64,000 nt of DNA from Olivibacter sitiensis DSM 17696 (GCF_000427965.1 NZ_ATZA01000016.1:38533-102532), one strand, 5' to 3'. Positions 37,559 through 45,441 are shown, counted from the stretch's first letter. Translations and numbers: made by a program. The notes: a model not told the origin generated them from the sequence alone.

Positions 37559-37798
37559 ATGAGTGCCATATATTTTCTGATAGCCTGCAGTATCATCGTA
37601 GCGGTGATTTTCTTGGCAGCATTTTTCTGGGCCAACAAAAGTGGCCAATATGAAGATACGTACACGCCATCTGTCCGTATTTTATTTGACCAGGACAACC
37701 TGGAATCTAACGATGACACCGAAGAAACGACGGCTTCGAAAAACTCTGAAAACAAGCCTCATCCAGTTGTCAATGCCAAAGATCAAATAAGTGATTAA
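37559..37798 (+). CDS. ccoS: cbb3 oxidase assembly protein CcoS
   Basis: The 79-residue single-span protein is required for cofactor insertion in cbb3 oxidase in relatives. The start MSAIYFLIACSIIVA gives the family N-terminus, then a transmembrane helix (about 3-22), WANKSGQYEDTYTPSVRILFD (the conserved CcoS xGQFDDxxxPAxRIL motif) and an acidic, variable tail. An open frame back to 37517 adds residues unlike the family and crosses the upstream palindrome. It lies between ccoI and ccoN as usual. Confidence 0.92.
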   Translation: MSAIYFLIACSIIVAVIFLAAFFWANKSGQYEDTYTPSVRILFDQDNLESNDDTEETTASKNSENKPHPVVNAKDQISD

Positions 37799-37878
37799 AG
37801 TCATTTAATAGCAAAATAAATGTCATACCATAGTCAGCTAGGCCAACTTACTTTTACCACCATAAACAAACTAATACA

Positions 37879-40017
37879 ATGCAGCTAGAAAAGTTCAATT
37901 ACGACAACAAAATCGTCCGCAATTTTGGTATCGCCACCATCGTGTGGGGGATTGTGGGCATGACGGTCGGTCTCTTGGTTGCCGTCCAATTGATATGGCC
38001 CTTTATGAATCTAGACAACCAGTACACCACTTTCGGACGGGTAAGGCCATTGCATACCAATGCCGTAATCTTTGCCTTTGTGGGCAACGCCATCTTTATG
38101 GGGGTCTATTATGCCCTGCAAAGGCTGCTGAAGGCCCGGATGTTCAGTGACGTGCTGAGTTATATCCACTTTTGGGGCTGGCAACTCATCATCGTGGCGG
38201 CCGCCATTACGCTCCCATTAGGTATCACTACCTCGCATGAATATGCCGAGCTGGAATGGCCGATAGATATCGCCATCACCTTGATATGGGTGGTCTTTGG
38301 CATCAACATGTTTGGCACCATTATCAAGAGAAGGGAAAGGCACATGTACGTGGCCATCTGGTTTTGGATAGCTACCTTCGTGACCGTTGCTGTGCTGCAC
38401 ATCGTCAATTCTTTTGAATTGCCCATTTCCGCATGGAAGAGCTATTACCTCTATGCCGGTGTGCAAGATGCGTTGGTACAATGGTGGTACGGCCACAATG
38501 CGGTTGCATTTTTCCTTACCACTCCTTTCTTGGGATTGATGTACTATTACCTGCCCAAGATGGCCAACAGGCCAATCTATTCATACAAACTGAGTATACT
38601 GCACTTTTGGTCACTCATATTTATCTACATATGGGCAGGCCCTCACCACTTGCTCTATACAGCGTTGCCAGGATGGGCCCAATCACTGGGAGTAGTATTT
38701 TCCATCATGCTTATTGCACCAAGCTGGGGAGGTATGATCAACGGTTTGCTTACCCTTAGGGGTGCTTGGGACAAGGTGAGGACAGAGCCTATCCTGAAAT
38801 TCATGGTCGTATCGCTCACTTGCTACGGTATGGCTACTTTCGAAGGCCCAATGCTTTCCCTGAAACAGGTAAATGCCATTGCGCACTTTACCGACTGGAT
38901 AGTCGCTCACGTACACGTAGGTGCCTTAGGTTTCAATGGCTTCATGGTATTCGCGGTGCTTTATTGGCTCATCCCAAGAATATATAAAACCGAGATATAC
39001 TCCAAAAAATGGGTTTCCGCCCACTTCTGGATAGGCACCTTAGGTATCCTGTTCTATGCCATCCCTATGTACTGGGCTGCCGTAGTACAAGGATTGATGT
39101 GGAAGGAGTTCACTCCAGAAGGAGTGCTTAAATACCCCAATTTCTTGGAGACCACTTTACAAATAATTCCCATGCACATGATGCGTGCTATAGGTGGAGC
39201 CCTTTATTTGGCAGGCGTGATCTTAATGACCGTCAACCTGGCCAAAACCATGCTGAGAAGCAAGTTGGTAGCCAATGAGCCTGCTGAAGCACCCGCATTG
39301 GAACCCATCACCAAAAACGAGCCAACGCTACACCGTCGCTTGGAGCGCAAGCCCATCCTATTTTTGGTATTGGCACTTATTGCTATCCTCATAGGTGGCA
39401 TGGTGGAGATGATGCCTACGTTCATGATATCTTCCAATGTACCTACCATCAGTAGCGTAAAACCTTACTCTCCCCTCGAACTACAGGGCAGGGACTTATA
39501 CATCAGAGAGGGTTGTGTCAATTGCCACTCGCAGATGATCAGGCCATTCCGATCGGAAACTGTTCGCTACGGCGAGTTTAGCAAGGCCGGTGAGTTCGTC
39601 TACGATCACCCATTCCTTTGGGGATCCAAACGTACTGGTCCGGATCTGCACCGTGTAGGAAAGAAATATCCCAATAAGTGGCACTACGATCACTTGCTGG
39701 ATCCTACTATCACCTCACCGGGTAGCATCATGCCAGCATATCCTTGGCTCATAGAGCAGGAACTGGATATCAGTACCACGCCAACCAAGATCAATGCCAT
39801 GCGTACCTTAGGTGTTCCCTACCCTGCAGGCTATGAAGATAAGGCCAACGACGATTTGCTTAAACAGGCAAATGAAATAGCCGAAGATCTCAAAGCCAAT
39901 CAAGTAGAGGTGCTTCCAACCAGTGAAATAGTGGCCATCACCGCTTACCTGCAACGGCTGGGAACGGATATAAAGGTGAAGGCAGAGGACACTCAGGAAG
40001 TGGCAAAAAAAGATTGA
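37879..40017 (+). CDS. ccoN: cbb3 cytochrome c oxidase subunits I and II fused (CcoNO)
   Basis: The 712-residue protein joins CcoN and CcoO. The N-terminal part (about 1-465) is the haem-copper subunit with about 12 helices: His ligands in RPLHTNAVIF and in WWYGHNAVAFFLTTPFLG (which also gives Cu-B and the cross-linked Tyr region), AGPHHLLY, and AHVHVGALGFNG. Residues about 500-712 are CcoO: one helix, then the c-type haem motif CVNCHSQMIRPF and distal methionine candidates (GSIMPAYPWL). Both are normally separate proteins in Proteobacteria; the fusion is common in Bacteroidota. It reduces O2 with very high affinity and pumps protons. Confidence 0.96.
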   Translation: MQLEKFNYDNKIVRNFGIATIVWGIVGMTVGLLVAVQLIWPFMNLDNQYTTFGRVRPLHTNAVIFAFVGNAIFMGVYYALQRLLKARMFSDVLSYIHFWGWQLIIVAAAITLPLGITTSHEYAELEWPIDIAITLIWVVFGINMFGTIIKRRERHMYVAIWFWIATFVTVAVLHIVNSFELPISAWKSYYLYAGVQDALVQWWYGHNAVAFFLTTPFLGLMYYYLPKMANRPIYSYKLSILHFWSLIFIYIWAGPHHLLYTALPGWAQSLGVVFSIMLIAPSWGGMINGLLTLRGAWDKVRTEPILKFMVVSLTCYGMATFEGPMLSLKQVNAIAHFTDWIVAHVHVGALGFNGFMVFAVLYWLIPRIYKTEIYSKKWVSAHFWIGTLGILFYAIPMYWAAVVQGLMWKEFTPEGVLKYPNFLETTLQIIPMHMMRAIGGALYLAGVILMTVNLAKTMLRSKLVANEPAEAPALEPITKNEPTLHRRLERKPILFLVLALIAILIGGMVEMMPTFMISSNVPTISSVKPYSPLELQGRDLYIREGCVNCHSQMIRPFRSETVRYGEFSKAGEFVYDHPFLWGSKRTGPDLHRVGKKYPNKWHYDHLLDPTITSPGSIMPAYPWLIEQELDISTTPTKINAMRTLGVPYPAGYEDKANDDLLKQANEIAEDLKANQVEVLPTSEIVAITAYLQRLGTDIKVKAEDTQEVAKKD

Positions 40018-40058
40018 GAATTGGAGTCATACTTTATAAGTTGTAAATCATGTCTAGG

Positions 40059-40074
40059 TACTAAGTACTTAGTA
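40059..40074. repeat. 16-bp perfect palindrome within an AGTACT-type dispersed repeat
   Basis: TACTAAGTACTTAGTA is its own reverse complement and lies in the ccoNO-ccoQ gap. Related words (TGTCTAACTACTAAGTACTAAATACGAA) occur before ccoG at 41412-41440 and near 50449-50462. These look like copies of one intergenic low-complexity repeat. Confidence 0.55.
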
Positions 40075-40090
40075 CTAAATACGAAGAAAG

Positions 40091-40258
40091 ATGTTTAAGC
40101 AAATCACTACATTGAATGGAGACGAATGGTACCTCATCGCTTCTCTATGGATATTTCTCCTATTCTTTATCATGGTAGCTATCCTATTGGTAAAGATGAG
40201 CAAGGATTATGTAGAATACATGAAAAATAGGCCTTTCAGCGAAGAAGAGGACAAGTAG
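40091..40258 (+). CDS. ccoQ: cbb3 oxidase small subunit CcoQ-like
   Basis: A 55-codon ORF (MFKQITTLNGDEWYLIASLW and on) encodes a single-span membrane peptide: a short N-terminus, one helix (about residues 15-34) and a charged tail ending EEEDK. Size, topology and position between ccoNO and ccoP are those of CcoQ (subunit IV), which stabilises the complex in relatives. Sequence similarity in this family is low, so position carries much of the assignment. It starts 73 nt after ccoNO and ends 20 nt before ccoP. Confidence 0.8.
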   Translation: MFKQITTLNGDEWYLIASLWIFLLFFIMVAILLVKMSKDYVEYMKNRPFSEEEDK

Positions 40259-40278
40259 AACGAAAATAACTAAACAAT

Positions 40279-41190
40279 ATGAACAGGATATTGATAGATG
40301 CCGCCATCGCTGCCGACTCAAGCAGCAGTTTCTGGAGCGATGGTAATATAAACAGCAAAATATTGCTATTGGCACTTATATTGGTCATGAGCATCGTGCT
40401 CATTGCCGTGCTGGTAGTGCTACGAGCCTTTAGGGTGGTACTACAGGTTACCCTACCAGAAGTAGTGGAGGAAGAAAAGAAACAAAAAGTCTTGAAAAAG
40501 GAATTGAGCAAGACCAAAAGAAAGGCTTTTTGGAACAAATTGATGGGACTACGGCCCATTGAAGAAGAAAAAGACCAAATCATGGACCATGCTTATGACG
40601 GCATCGAAGAGTTGGACAACCCAACACCTGCCTGGTTCATGGGCCTATTTTACGGCACCATCTTATTTGGCGTGGTCTACCTCTCCGTTTACCATGTATT
40701 TGGTATCGGGGCGTCACAGGATCAAGAATATGCGCATGAAATGGCGGTTGCAGAAAAAGAGCGTCAGCTATTCCTGGCCAGCCAAGCAAACAATGTGGAT
40801 GAAAACAACGTGGAACAAGACAAAAGTCCTGAAACCATCGCTGCGGGAGCAGCCGCTTTTCAAACCAACTGTGCGGTTTGCCACGGCGATAAGGGACAAG
40901 GCGGCATTGGCCCTAACCTGACAGACGACTATTGGCTACATGGTGGCGATGTGAAAGCCATTTTCAAGACCATCAAATATGGTGTACCAGACAAAGGAAT
41001 GGTGCCATGGCAATCACAACTTAGCCCACTGCAAATAGCTCAAGTGTCTAACTTTATCCTGTCCTTGAGAGGCACAAAACCTCCCGGCGCAAAAGAGCCA
41101 CAAGGCGAATTGGTGATGCCGGAAACGAACTCACCGGAAGAACCGGCAGATGAAGCCACTATAAAGGAAGCAGAAGAAAAAGCTATTTAG
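40279..41190 (+). CDS. ccoP: cbb3 oxidase subunit III CcoP, mono-haem
   Basis: CcoP passes electrons to the catalytic subunit. The 303-residue protein has an N-terminal helix (about 27-50), a charged linker, the CcoP signature DGIEELDNPTPAWFMGLF (about 108-124) with a second helix to about 140, and a single cytochrome c domain with C198-AV-C201-H202 and distal Met241. Proteobacterial CcoP has two haems; only one CxxCH is present here. The extra N-terminal helix is also a difference from the short proteobacterial form. The acidic tail (GELVMPETNSPEE) is low complexity. Confidence 0.94.
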   Translation: MNRILIDAAIAADSSSSFWSDGNINSKILLLALILVMSIVLIAVLVVLRAFRVVLQVTLPEVVEEEKKQKVLKKELSKTKRKAFWNKLMGLRPIEEEKDQIMDHAYDGIEELDNPTPAWFMGLFYGTILFGVVYLSVYHVFGIGASQDQEYAHEMAVAEKERQLFLASQANNVDENNVEQDKSPETIAAGAAAFQTNCAVCHGDKGQGGIGPNLTDDYWLHGGDVKAIFKTIKYGVPDKGMVPWQSQLSPLQIAQVSNFILSLRGTKPPGAKEPQGELVMPETNSPEEPADEATIKEAEEKAI

Positions 41191-41245
41191 GGGCTGAAGG
41201 TGTAAGGTAAAAGGCGTAAGGAACCTTAGGCCTTATCCTTACAAC

Positions 41246-41394
41246 GGGTGCACGACAAATTTCTGCTTACAGTCGGCCGTCACTGCGAAACGGAACGGCG
41301 AAGCAGTCTGACGAACAAAAAAGCAGATTGCTTCTTCATTACATTCATCGCAATGACGCTTTTTTTGTTCAAATGGGATTTTTGTCGTGTACCC
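41246..41394. repeat. MITE-like element with 14-bp inverted ends enclosing a repeat hairpin
   Basis: The outer arms GGGTGCACGACAAA (41246-41259) and TTTGTCGTGTACCC (41381-41394) are inverted with one G-T pair. Inside are CGTCACTGCG (41278-41287) against CGCAATGACG (41349-41358), and GAAGCAGTCTG (41300-41310) against CAGATTGCTTC (41324-41334). The inner hairpin is a solo version of the 113-bp repeats around the GIY-YIG gene. It fills the ccoP-ccoG gap and may affect read-through. Confidence 0.7.
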
Positions 41395-41443
41395 CCTTAA
41401 AACTTTAATGATGTCTAACTACTAAGTACTAAATACGAACAAG

Positions 41444-42826
41444 ATGAGCACACTGACCTACCATTTGAAAGACAAAAGGAAATGGGTCTACGCGAAAAAA
41501 CCAAAAGGCACGCTATATAACTATAGGCAGGTAGTAGGCTATCTCCTACTTGCCTTTTTCTTTATCGCACCATTTATCAAAATCGGTGGAGAACCGCTGC
41601 TGATGATCAATATTATTGAGCGGAAATTTTCCATTTTCGGCAACGTATTTACTCCACAGGATTTTCACATCTTCGTGTTTGGTATGCTCATTGCCATGGT
41701 ATGCATCGTTTTGTTCACCGTGGTCTATGGCCGGATATGGTGTGGGTGGACTTGTCCGCAAACCATTTTCATGGAACTCGTTTTCCGCAAGATAGAATAC
41801 GCTATCGAAGGTGATGCGGCCAAACAACGTAAAGCCGATGATGCGGACATAGCCTCTTCCGTAAGTTATAGGAAGGTGCTGAAACATGCTATCTTCTTTC
41901 TCATTTCATTCATCATCGCCAATACCTTCTTAGCCTACATTATAGGCTATGAAAAACTCTTTGCCATTATCATCGATCCCATAGGGCAGCACTGGGCTGG
42001 ACTGGCTTCCATCATTCTGTTTACTTTCGTCTTTTACCTTGTATATGCTTATGTACGCGAGATCGTATGCACGGCTATCTGTCCGTACGGTCGCTTACAA
42101 GGGGTAATGATAGACAATCAAACTACCAATGTTGCATACAACTACAAAAGAGGCGAGCCACGCACTAAGCATCAGAAAAAAATAAGTGCAGGAGCTTGTG
42201 GCGACTGCATAGACTGCAAGCTCTGTGTGCAGGTTTGCCCTACGGGAATAGACATTCGCAATGGCATCCAGATGGAGTGCATCAACTGCACGGCCTGCAT
42301 TGATGCGTGCGATGCCGTCATGGAAAAGCTCCATAAGCCGAAGCGGCTCATAGGTTTCTACACATTGGATGAAATAGAGGGGAAAGCATCCAAGAAAAAA
42401 AACACACGTGCCGTCGCCTATTCCATCGTATTGGTTCTACTTATGGGCGTATTTACGTATATGTTGTTCAGCCGCTCCATAATAAATGGTACTTTACTGC
42501 GTGCCAAAGGCACCAGCTATATCATGCGCGACGATGGCACGGTGGCGAACCTGTACAATCTCAATCTCACCAATAAGACTAACGAAACGCTCCCATTCGA
42601 ACTGAAAGTAGCTGATGATGCTTATAGCCTACTGAACGTAGGCCATATAAACGAAATCAAACCGGGCGAAGATGTCCAACTGAGTTTTTTCTTGATACAG
42701 CCCAAGGAAAAGGTAGCACAATATAAATCGAAAACGGCCGTGGAGGTGATTTCAAACGAAAAGGTAGTTGAAACCTTGAAAACCACCTTTATCGCTCCGG
42801 TAAGCATAAACAACAAAAAGCAATAG
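41444..42826 (+). CDS. ccoG: Cytochrome c oxidase accessory protein CcoG/FixG
   Basis: The 460-residue membrane protein is a polyferredoxin-like factor needed for copper handling in cbb3 maturation. It has about five helices, a WCGWTCPQTIFME motif after helix 2, a REIVCTAICPYGR motif, and a ferredoxin region with two 4Fe-4S motifs (CGDCIDCKLCVQVCP and CINCTACIDACD). A C-terminal Ig-like IG domain (about 345-455) faces the periplasm. ccoH starts 5 nt after its stop codon. Confidence 0.95.
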   Translation: MSTLTYHLKDKRKWVYAKKPKGTLYNYRQVVGYLLLAFFFIAPFIKIGGEPLLMINIIERKFSIFGNVFTPQDFHIFVFGMLIAMVCIVLFTVVYGRIWCGWTCPQTIFMELVFRKIEYAIEGDAAKQRKADDADIASSVSYRKVLKHAIFFLISFIIANTFLAYIIGYEKLFAIIIDPIGQHWAGLASIILFTFVFYLVYAYVREIVCTAICPYGRLQGVMIDNQTTNVAYNYKRGEPRTKHQKKISAGACGDCIDCKLCVQVCPTGIDIRNGIQMECINCTACIDACDAVMEKLHKPKRLIGFYTLDEIEGKASKKKNTRAVAYSIVLVLLMGVFTYMLFSRSIINGTLLRAKGTSYIMRDDGTVANLYNLNLTNKTNETLPFELKVADDAYSLLNVGHINEIKPGEDVQLSFFLIQPKEKVAQYKSKTAVEVISNEKVVETLKTTFIAPVSINNKKQ

Positions 42827-42831
42827 CAGGT

Positions 42832-43257
42832 ATGAACTGGGGAACAAGCATAGTAATAGGAATGGCCATTGCCATGACAGCCATAGTAAGTGCGGGCATC
42901 TACATGGTAAGCCATGACACGGATAGTTTGGAAGAGAGCGACTATTACGAAAATGGTCTAAATTATGATCAAGATTATAACCAAAAGGAACAAGCCGTAC
43001 AGGCACATGCCGTACCTGTGGTCAGTCTATTGAACGATAGCCTCAAGATACGTTTCCAATCGGCAGGCAATAAAGGACAGGTTTTCCTTAAGCGTCCTTC
43101 CGATAAGAGTATGGATATGACGCTTCCTTTTGACATCACGAAAAACGAATATCAGATTCCTTTGGGCGCACTGAAAAATGGTGCATGGCATATACGCATC
43201 AATTGGAAAAACAACAAAAAGGACTATCTCTTCGAAGAAGAATTGTATGTGCCTTAG
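42832..43257 (+). CDS. ccoH: cbb3 oxidase assembly protein CcoH/FixH
   Basis: The 141-residue protein has one N-terminal membrane helix (about 6-26) followed by a periplasmic domain. The sequence after the helix, ESDYYENGLNYDQDYNQKEQA, is the typical FixH motif (YYxxGLxYxxxI). The domain ends with WHIRINWKNNKKDYLFEEELYV. FixH helps assemble cbb3 together with CcoG and CcoI. It lies directly behind ccoG. Confidence 0.92.
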   Translation: MNWGTSIVIGMAIAMTAIVSAGIYMVSHDTDSLEESDYYENGLNYDQDYNQKEQAVQAHAVPVVSLLNDSLKIRFQSAGNKGQVFLKRPSDKSMDMTLPFDITKNEYQIPLGALKNGAWHIRINWKNNKKDYLFEEELYVP

Positions 43258-43275
43258 TTTTAGATGAGAGATATG

Positions 43276-43320
43276 AGACTAAAGTAGTGCATACCTTCAA
43301 TAGCTTTAGTCTTTTGCTTT
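43276..43320 (+). terminator. Possible terminator after ccoH
   Basis: AGACTAAAG (43276-43284) pairs with CTTTAGTCT (43304-43312) over a 19-nt loop and is followed by TTTGCTTT. The same sequence contains dispersed-repeat words (GTCTTGATACTT twice), so it may be a repeat rather than a dedicated terminator. Confidence 0.4.
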
Positions 43321-43369
43321 AAGCCCAAGATGTCTTGATACTTATGTCTTGATACTTTTATACTAAAAA

Positions 43370-44065
43370 ATGAACATCATCTATCTGGCTTTCTTTATGG
43401 GGTTATTCAGCAGCATACATTGCGTGGTGATGTGTGGCCCCATTATGCTGGCCTTGCCACAGGCGGGAAATAGGTTTATGCGGCTCATTAGTACCACTGG
43501 CCTTTATCAGTTGGGCAGAATCTGTACCTACACCCTACTAGGATTTCTATTGGCAGGTATTGGCACTGCGCTTTTCACCCAGGGCTGGCAAAATTACGTC
43601 TCCGTCGTCACAGGAGGTATATTACTCTTGTTGGGATTATACCATATCATGGGCAGTTCAAACGCTTCCATATCCCAAAGGCAACAATCGTTTATAGCTC
43701 CTTTATTGAAGCAAATGGGCAAATGGATGGCCAGACCAGGGGGATACTTCGTGGTAGGCGCATTGAATGGGCTATTGCCATGCGGTATGATCTATATGGC
43801 GCTTGCCGTTGCGGCCAATACGCCATCGGCCCTAGATGGTGCAAAATACATGTTATTCTTTGGGTTGGGCACCCTGCCTCTGTTATTAAGTGTTTCCCTT
43901 GGAGGTCAGGCCCTAAAAGGTAAGATTCGTTTCTCTGTCAACAAATGGTTGCCCTATATTTTCTGTCTATTCGGTCTGTGGTTTATCCTTAGGGGGGCCA
44001 ATCTGGATATTCCCTACCTCAGTCCCATGCTGCATCCTGAAAGCAATGGGATTATCTGTAGGTAA
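43370..44065 (+). CDS. TauE/SafE-like (UreH-type) membrane protein, cbb3 maturation
   Basis: The 231-residue six-helix membrane protein belongs to the sulfite exporter TauE/SafE group, UreH/DsbD-like branch. The N-terminal CVVMCGPIMLALP motif (about residues 18-30) places two cysteines and Met in the first helix, a pattern of copper or thiol handling. PCGMIY and GLGTLPLLL repeats follow in helices 4 and 5. Relatives lie at the ends of cbb3 clusters in Bacteroidota, so a role in copper delivery or cytochrome assembly is likely; direct evidence is lacking. Confidence 0.82.
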   Translation: MNIIYLAFFMGLFSSIHCVVMCGPIMLALPQAGNRFMRLISTTGLYQLGRICTYTLLGFLLAGIGTALFTQGWQNYVSVVTGGILLLLGLYHIMGSSNASISQRQQSFIAPLLKQMGKWMARPGGYFVVGALNGLLPCGMIYMALAVAANTPSALDGAKYMLFFGLGTLPLLLSVSLGGQALKGKIRFSVNKWLPYIFCLFGLWFILRGANLDIPYLSPMLHPESNGIICR

Positions 44066-44164
44066 TTGTCATTTTTATCACATTTTCGCGTTTCAATCTA
44101 TATATACGAGAGGCCAGAAAGAGGTTGCCGTAGAGACTCAATAATTGCGCCCTAATGAATGTCT

Positions 44165-44198
44165 AACTTGACAAGTTGACAAATAAAAACTATCTTTG
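44165..44198 (+). promoter_or_regulatory. Promoter and palindromic operator of the Phd/PIN toxin-antitoxin pair
   Basis: TTG (44168-44170), 20 nt, then TATCTTTG (44191-44198) fits the Bacteroidota promoter. The perfect palindrome AACTTG-A-CAAGTT (44165-44177) covers the -33 box. This is the expected place for autorepression by a Phd-type antitoxin. The start codon is at 44216. Confidence 0.65.
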
Positions 44199-44215
44199 AT
44201 GACAATGAATCTTTC

Positions 44216-44458
44216 ATGGTTATGAAAACAATGACAGTAGGTGAGTTTAAAACTCATTTCTCAGAAGTGCTAGAGCAAGTAAAGGCGGGTGCCGAAATAG
44301 CTGTTACATACGGAAAAGCTAAGGAGGTGATAGGCTATTTTGTCCCCAAGTCAGTAAAAAGCAATACAAAGCGCAAACTCGGTTTGCTAAAGGGAAAGGC
44401 GACAGTTGAGTTCAAATCCGATTTCGAGATAACGGATGAAGAATTATTGGGCTTATGA
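44216..44458 (+). CDS. Antitoxin of the Phd/YefM family
   Basis: The 80-residue protein has the Phd/YefM DNA-binding N-terminus MTVGEFKTHFSEVLEQVKAG followed by AVTYGKAKEVIGYFVP. The C-terminal part (about 50-80), with an acidic end, should wrap the toxin. It overlaps the PIN toxin gene by 4 nt (ATGA), the usual coupling in type II toxin-antitoxin operons. Met1 and Met3 are both possible starts. Confidence 0.88.
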   Translation: MVMKTMTVGEFKTHFSEVLEQVKAGAEIAVTYGKAKEVIGYFVPKSVKSNTKRKLGLLKGKATVEFKSDFEITDEELLGL

Positions 44459-44856
44459 ACTATCTCCTCGACTCACATACCTTAATTTGGGCCATCGTTG
44501 ATCCTCAAAAACTACCTGCCAAAATCCGTCATGTACTGGAAGATAGAAGTCAGGATATTTTCGTAAGTACGGTTAGCTTTTGGGAAATTTCATTAAAATA
44601 TGCCTTAGGCAAGCTAAATTTACAGGGTATTGTCCCGGAAGAATTTCCTGAACTAGCCAAAATGACTGGATTTGAGCTCCTTTCTTTGGAACCTGAAGAA
44701 TCCAGCTCTTTTCATCGTCTAGACGCAAACTGGCATCGCGATCCTTTTGACAGAATGCTCATCTGGCAAGCCTTAAAAAGAAACTTGACTTTTATAAGTA
44801 AAGACAAGGATGTCAAAAGATATCAATCCATTGGTCTTAAAGTTCTTTGGCAATAG
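44455..44856 (+). CDS. PIN-domain toxin (VapC-like ribonuclease)
   Basis: The 133-residue PIN-domain nuclease has the acidic residues of the fold: Asp6 in LLDSHTLIW, Glu in VSTVSFWEISLK (about 44), and Asp in RDPFDRMLIWQAL (about 99) with a final D in ISKDKDVKRY. These bind metal for RNA cleavage. It belongs to the VapC-like group partnered by Phd-type antitoxins. The target RNA is unknown. Translation is coupled with the antitoxin gene. Confidence 0.9.
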   Translation: MNYLLDSHTLIWAIVDPQKLPAKIRHVLEDRSQDIFVSTVSFWEISLKYALGKLNLQGIVPEEFPELAKMTGFELLSLEPEESSSFHRLDANWHRDPFDRMLIWQALKRNLTFISKDKDVKRYQSIGLKVLWQ

Positions 44857-44888
44857 ACTTTATTCAATCGTGTTTTGCTATCGCCAGC

Positions 44889-45095
44889 TCAATACCGCAT
44901 TACCACACTTCTGTCGGACACTTCTTCATAAATGGAATCCCTCTGACCACCCTTCTCCTGAAAGTCCTTGCCCACTGACCTACCCTCGCTGCCGGCACGT
45001 CCAGACCTCTGGAAATAATAGAAAAGCAGAGTAGATATAGCAAAACAAACTAAGTATACCTTTATCTTGGATCGAATGGGTTCACGTCGCCTCAT
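44889..45095 (-). CDS. Possible small membrane protein
   Basis: A 68-codon minus-strand frame starting MRRREPIRSKIKVYL has a basic N-terminus, one hydrophobic stretch (about residues 11-25) and a polar tail. No family was recognised and no promoter is visible, so it may be chance. It is listed because its topology is plausible and nothing else explains this stretch. Confidence 0.2.
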   Translation of the reverse strand: MRRREPIRSKIKVYLVCFAISTLLFYYFQRSGRAGSEGRSVGKDFQEKGGQRDSIYEEVSDRSVVMRY

Positions 45096-45327
45096 GGATC
45101 TTATGAATGAACTTAAAAAGAATGAATTATCATAAAACACGAATGTCTATTTATGTAACAGAACGGTGATAATTGATTCAATGCTACATGCTAACGATTA
45201 TTTTTTATCTCTCAATCATAACTGTCCGATAATGCACAAAAAGTGTTCGTTTTCGGACAATGGCAAAGACACTACAAAACATAAACAACTATTAATAAAT
45301 AACTTACAAAAATTGAATGATTTTTGG

Positions 45328-45441
45328 TTATCAGCTATCAGAATTCGGCCATGGGCTTATTTTCCGACTGCCGATAGCCGAATAAATAAATTAAATAAAC
45401 CAGGCAGTCATCCGAAAGCTGACTACTCATACCTGATAGCC
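45328..45441 (+). repeat. Leader repeat, copy 1
   Basis: This stretch before the first permease gene matches 47867-47969 before the second. The shared words include ACTGCCGATA, CAGTCATCCGAAAGCTGACT and CTGATA close to the ATG. It is a direct repeat of about 105 bp, consistent with tandem duplication of leader plus gene. Confidence 0.75.

Larger units (their letters stand above)
44857..45441. other. Intergenic region before the first MacB-like permease gene
   Basis: This 585-bp gap has an open frame fused to the permease (from 45166), but that frame shows no coding character. It contains TGTCCGA (45223-45229) against TCGGACA (45253-45259), and a tighter palindrome TGTTCG-TTTT-CGGACA (45244-45259). 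Right behind is TGGCA-N7-TACA (45261-45276), resembling a sigma-54 -24/-12 promoter but with A in place of the -12 G. From about 45328 to the start codon lies the leader repeat shared with the second permease gene. Confidence 0.45.

Noticed and set aside
44889..45034. Plus-strand ORF continuing after the PIN toxin gene
   Set aside because: The frame starting at 44810 is a shifted reading of the toxin end and the gap, without coding character.
45166..45441. 92-residue N-terminal extension of the first MacB-like permease
   Set aside because: The family N-terminus begins at ATG 45442, and the extension covers the leader repeat, a palindrome and a promoter-like element. It is an open frame only by chance.
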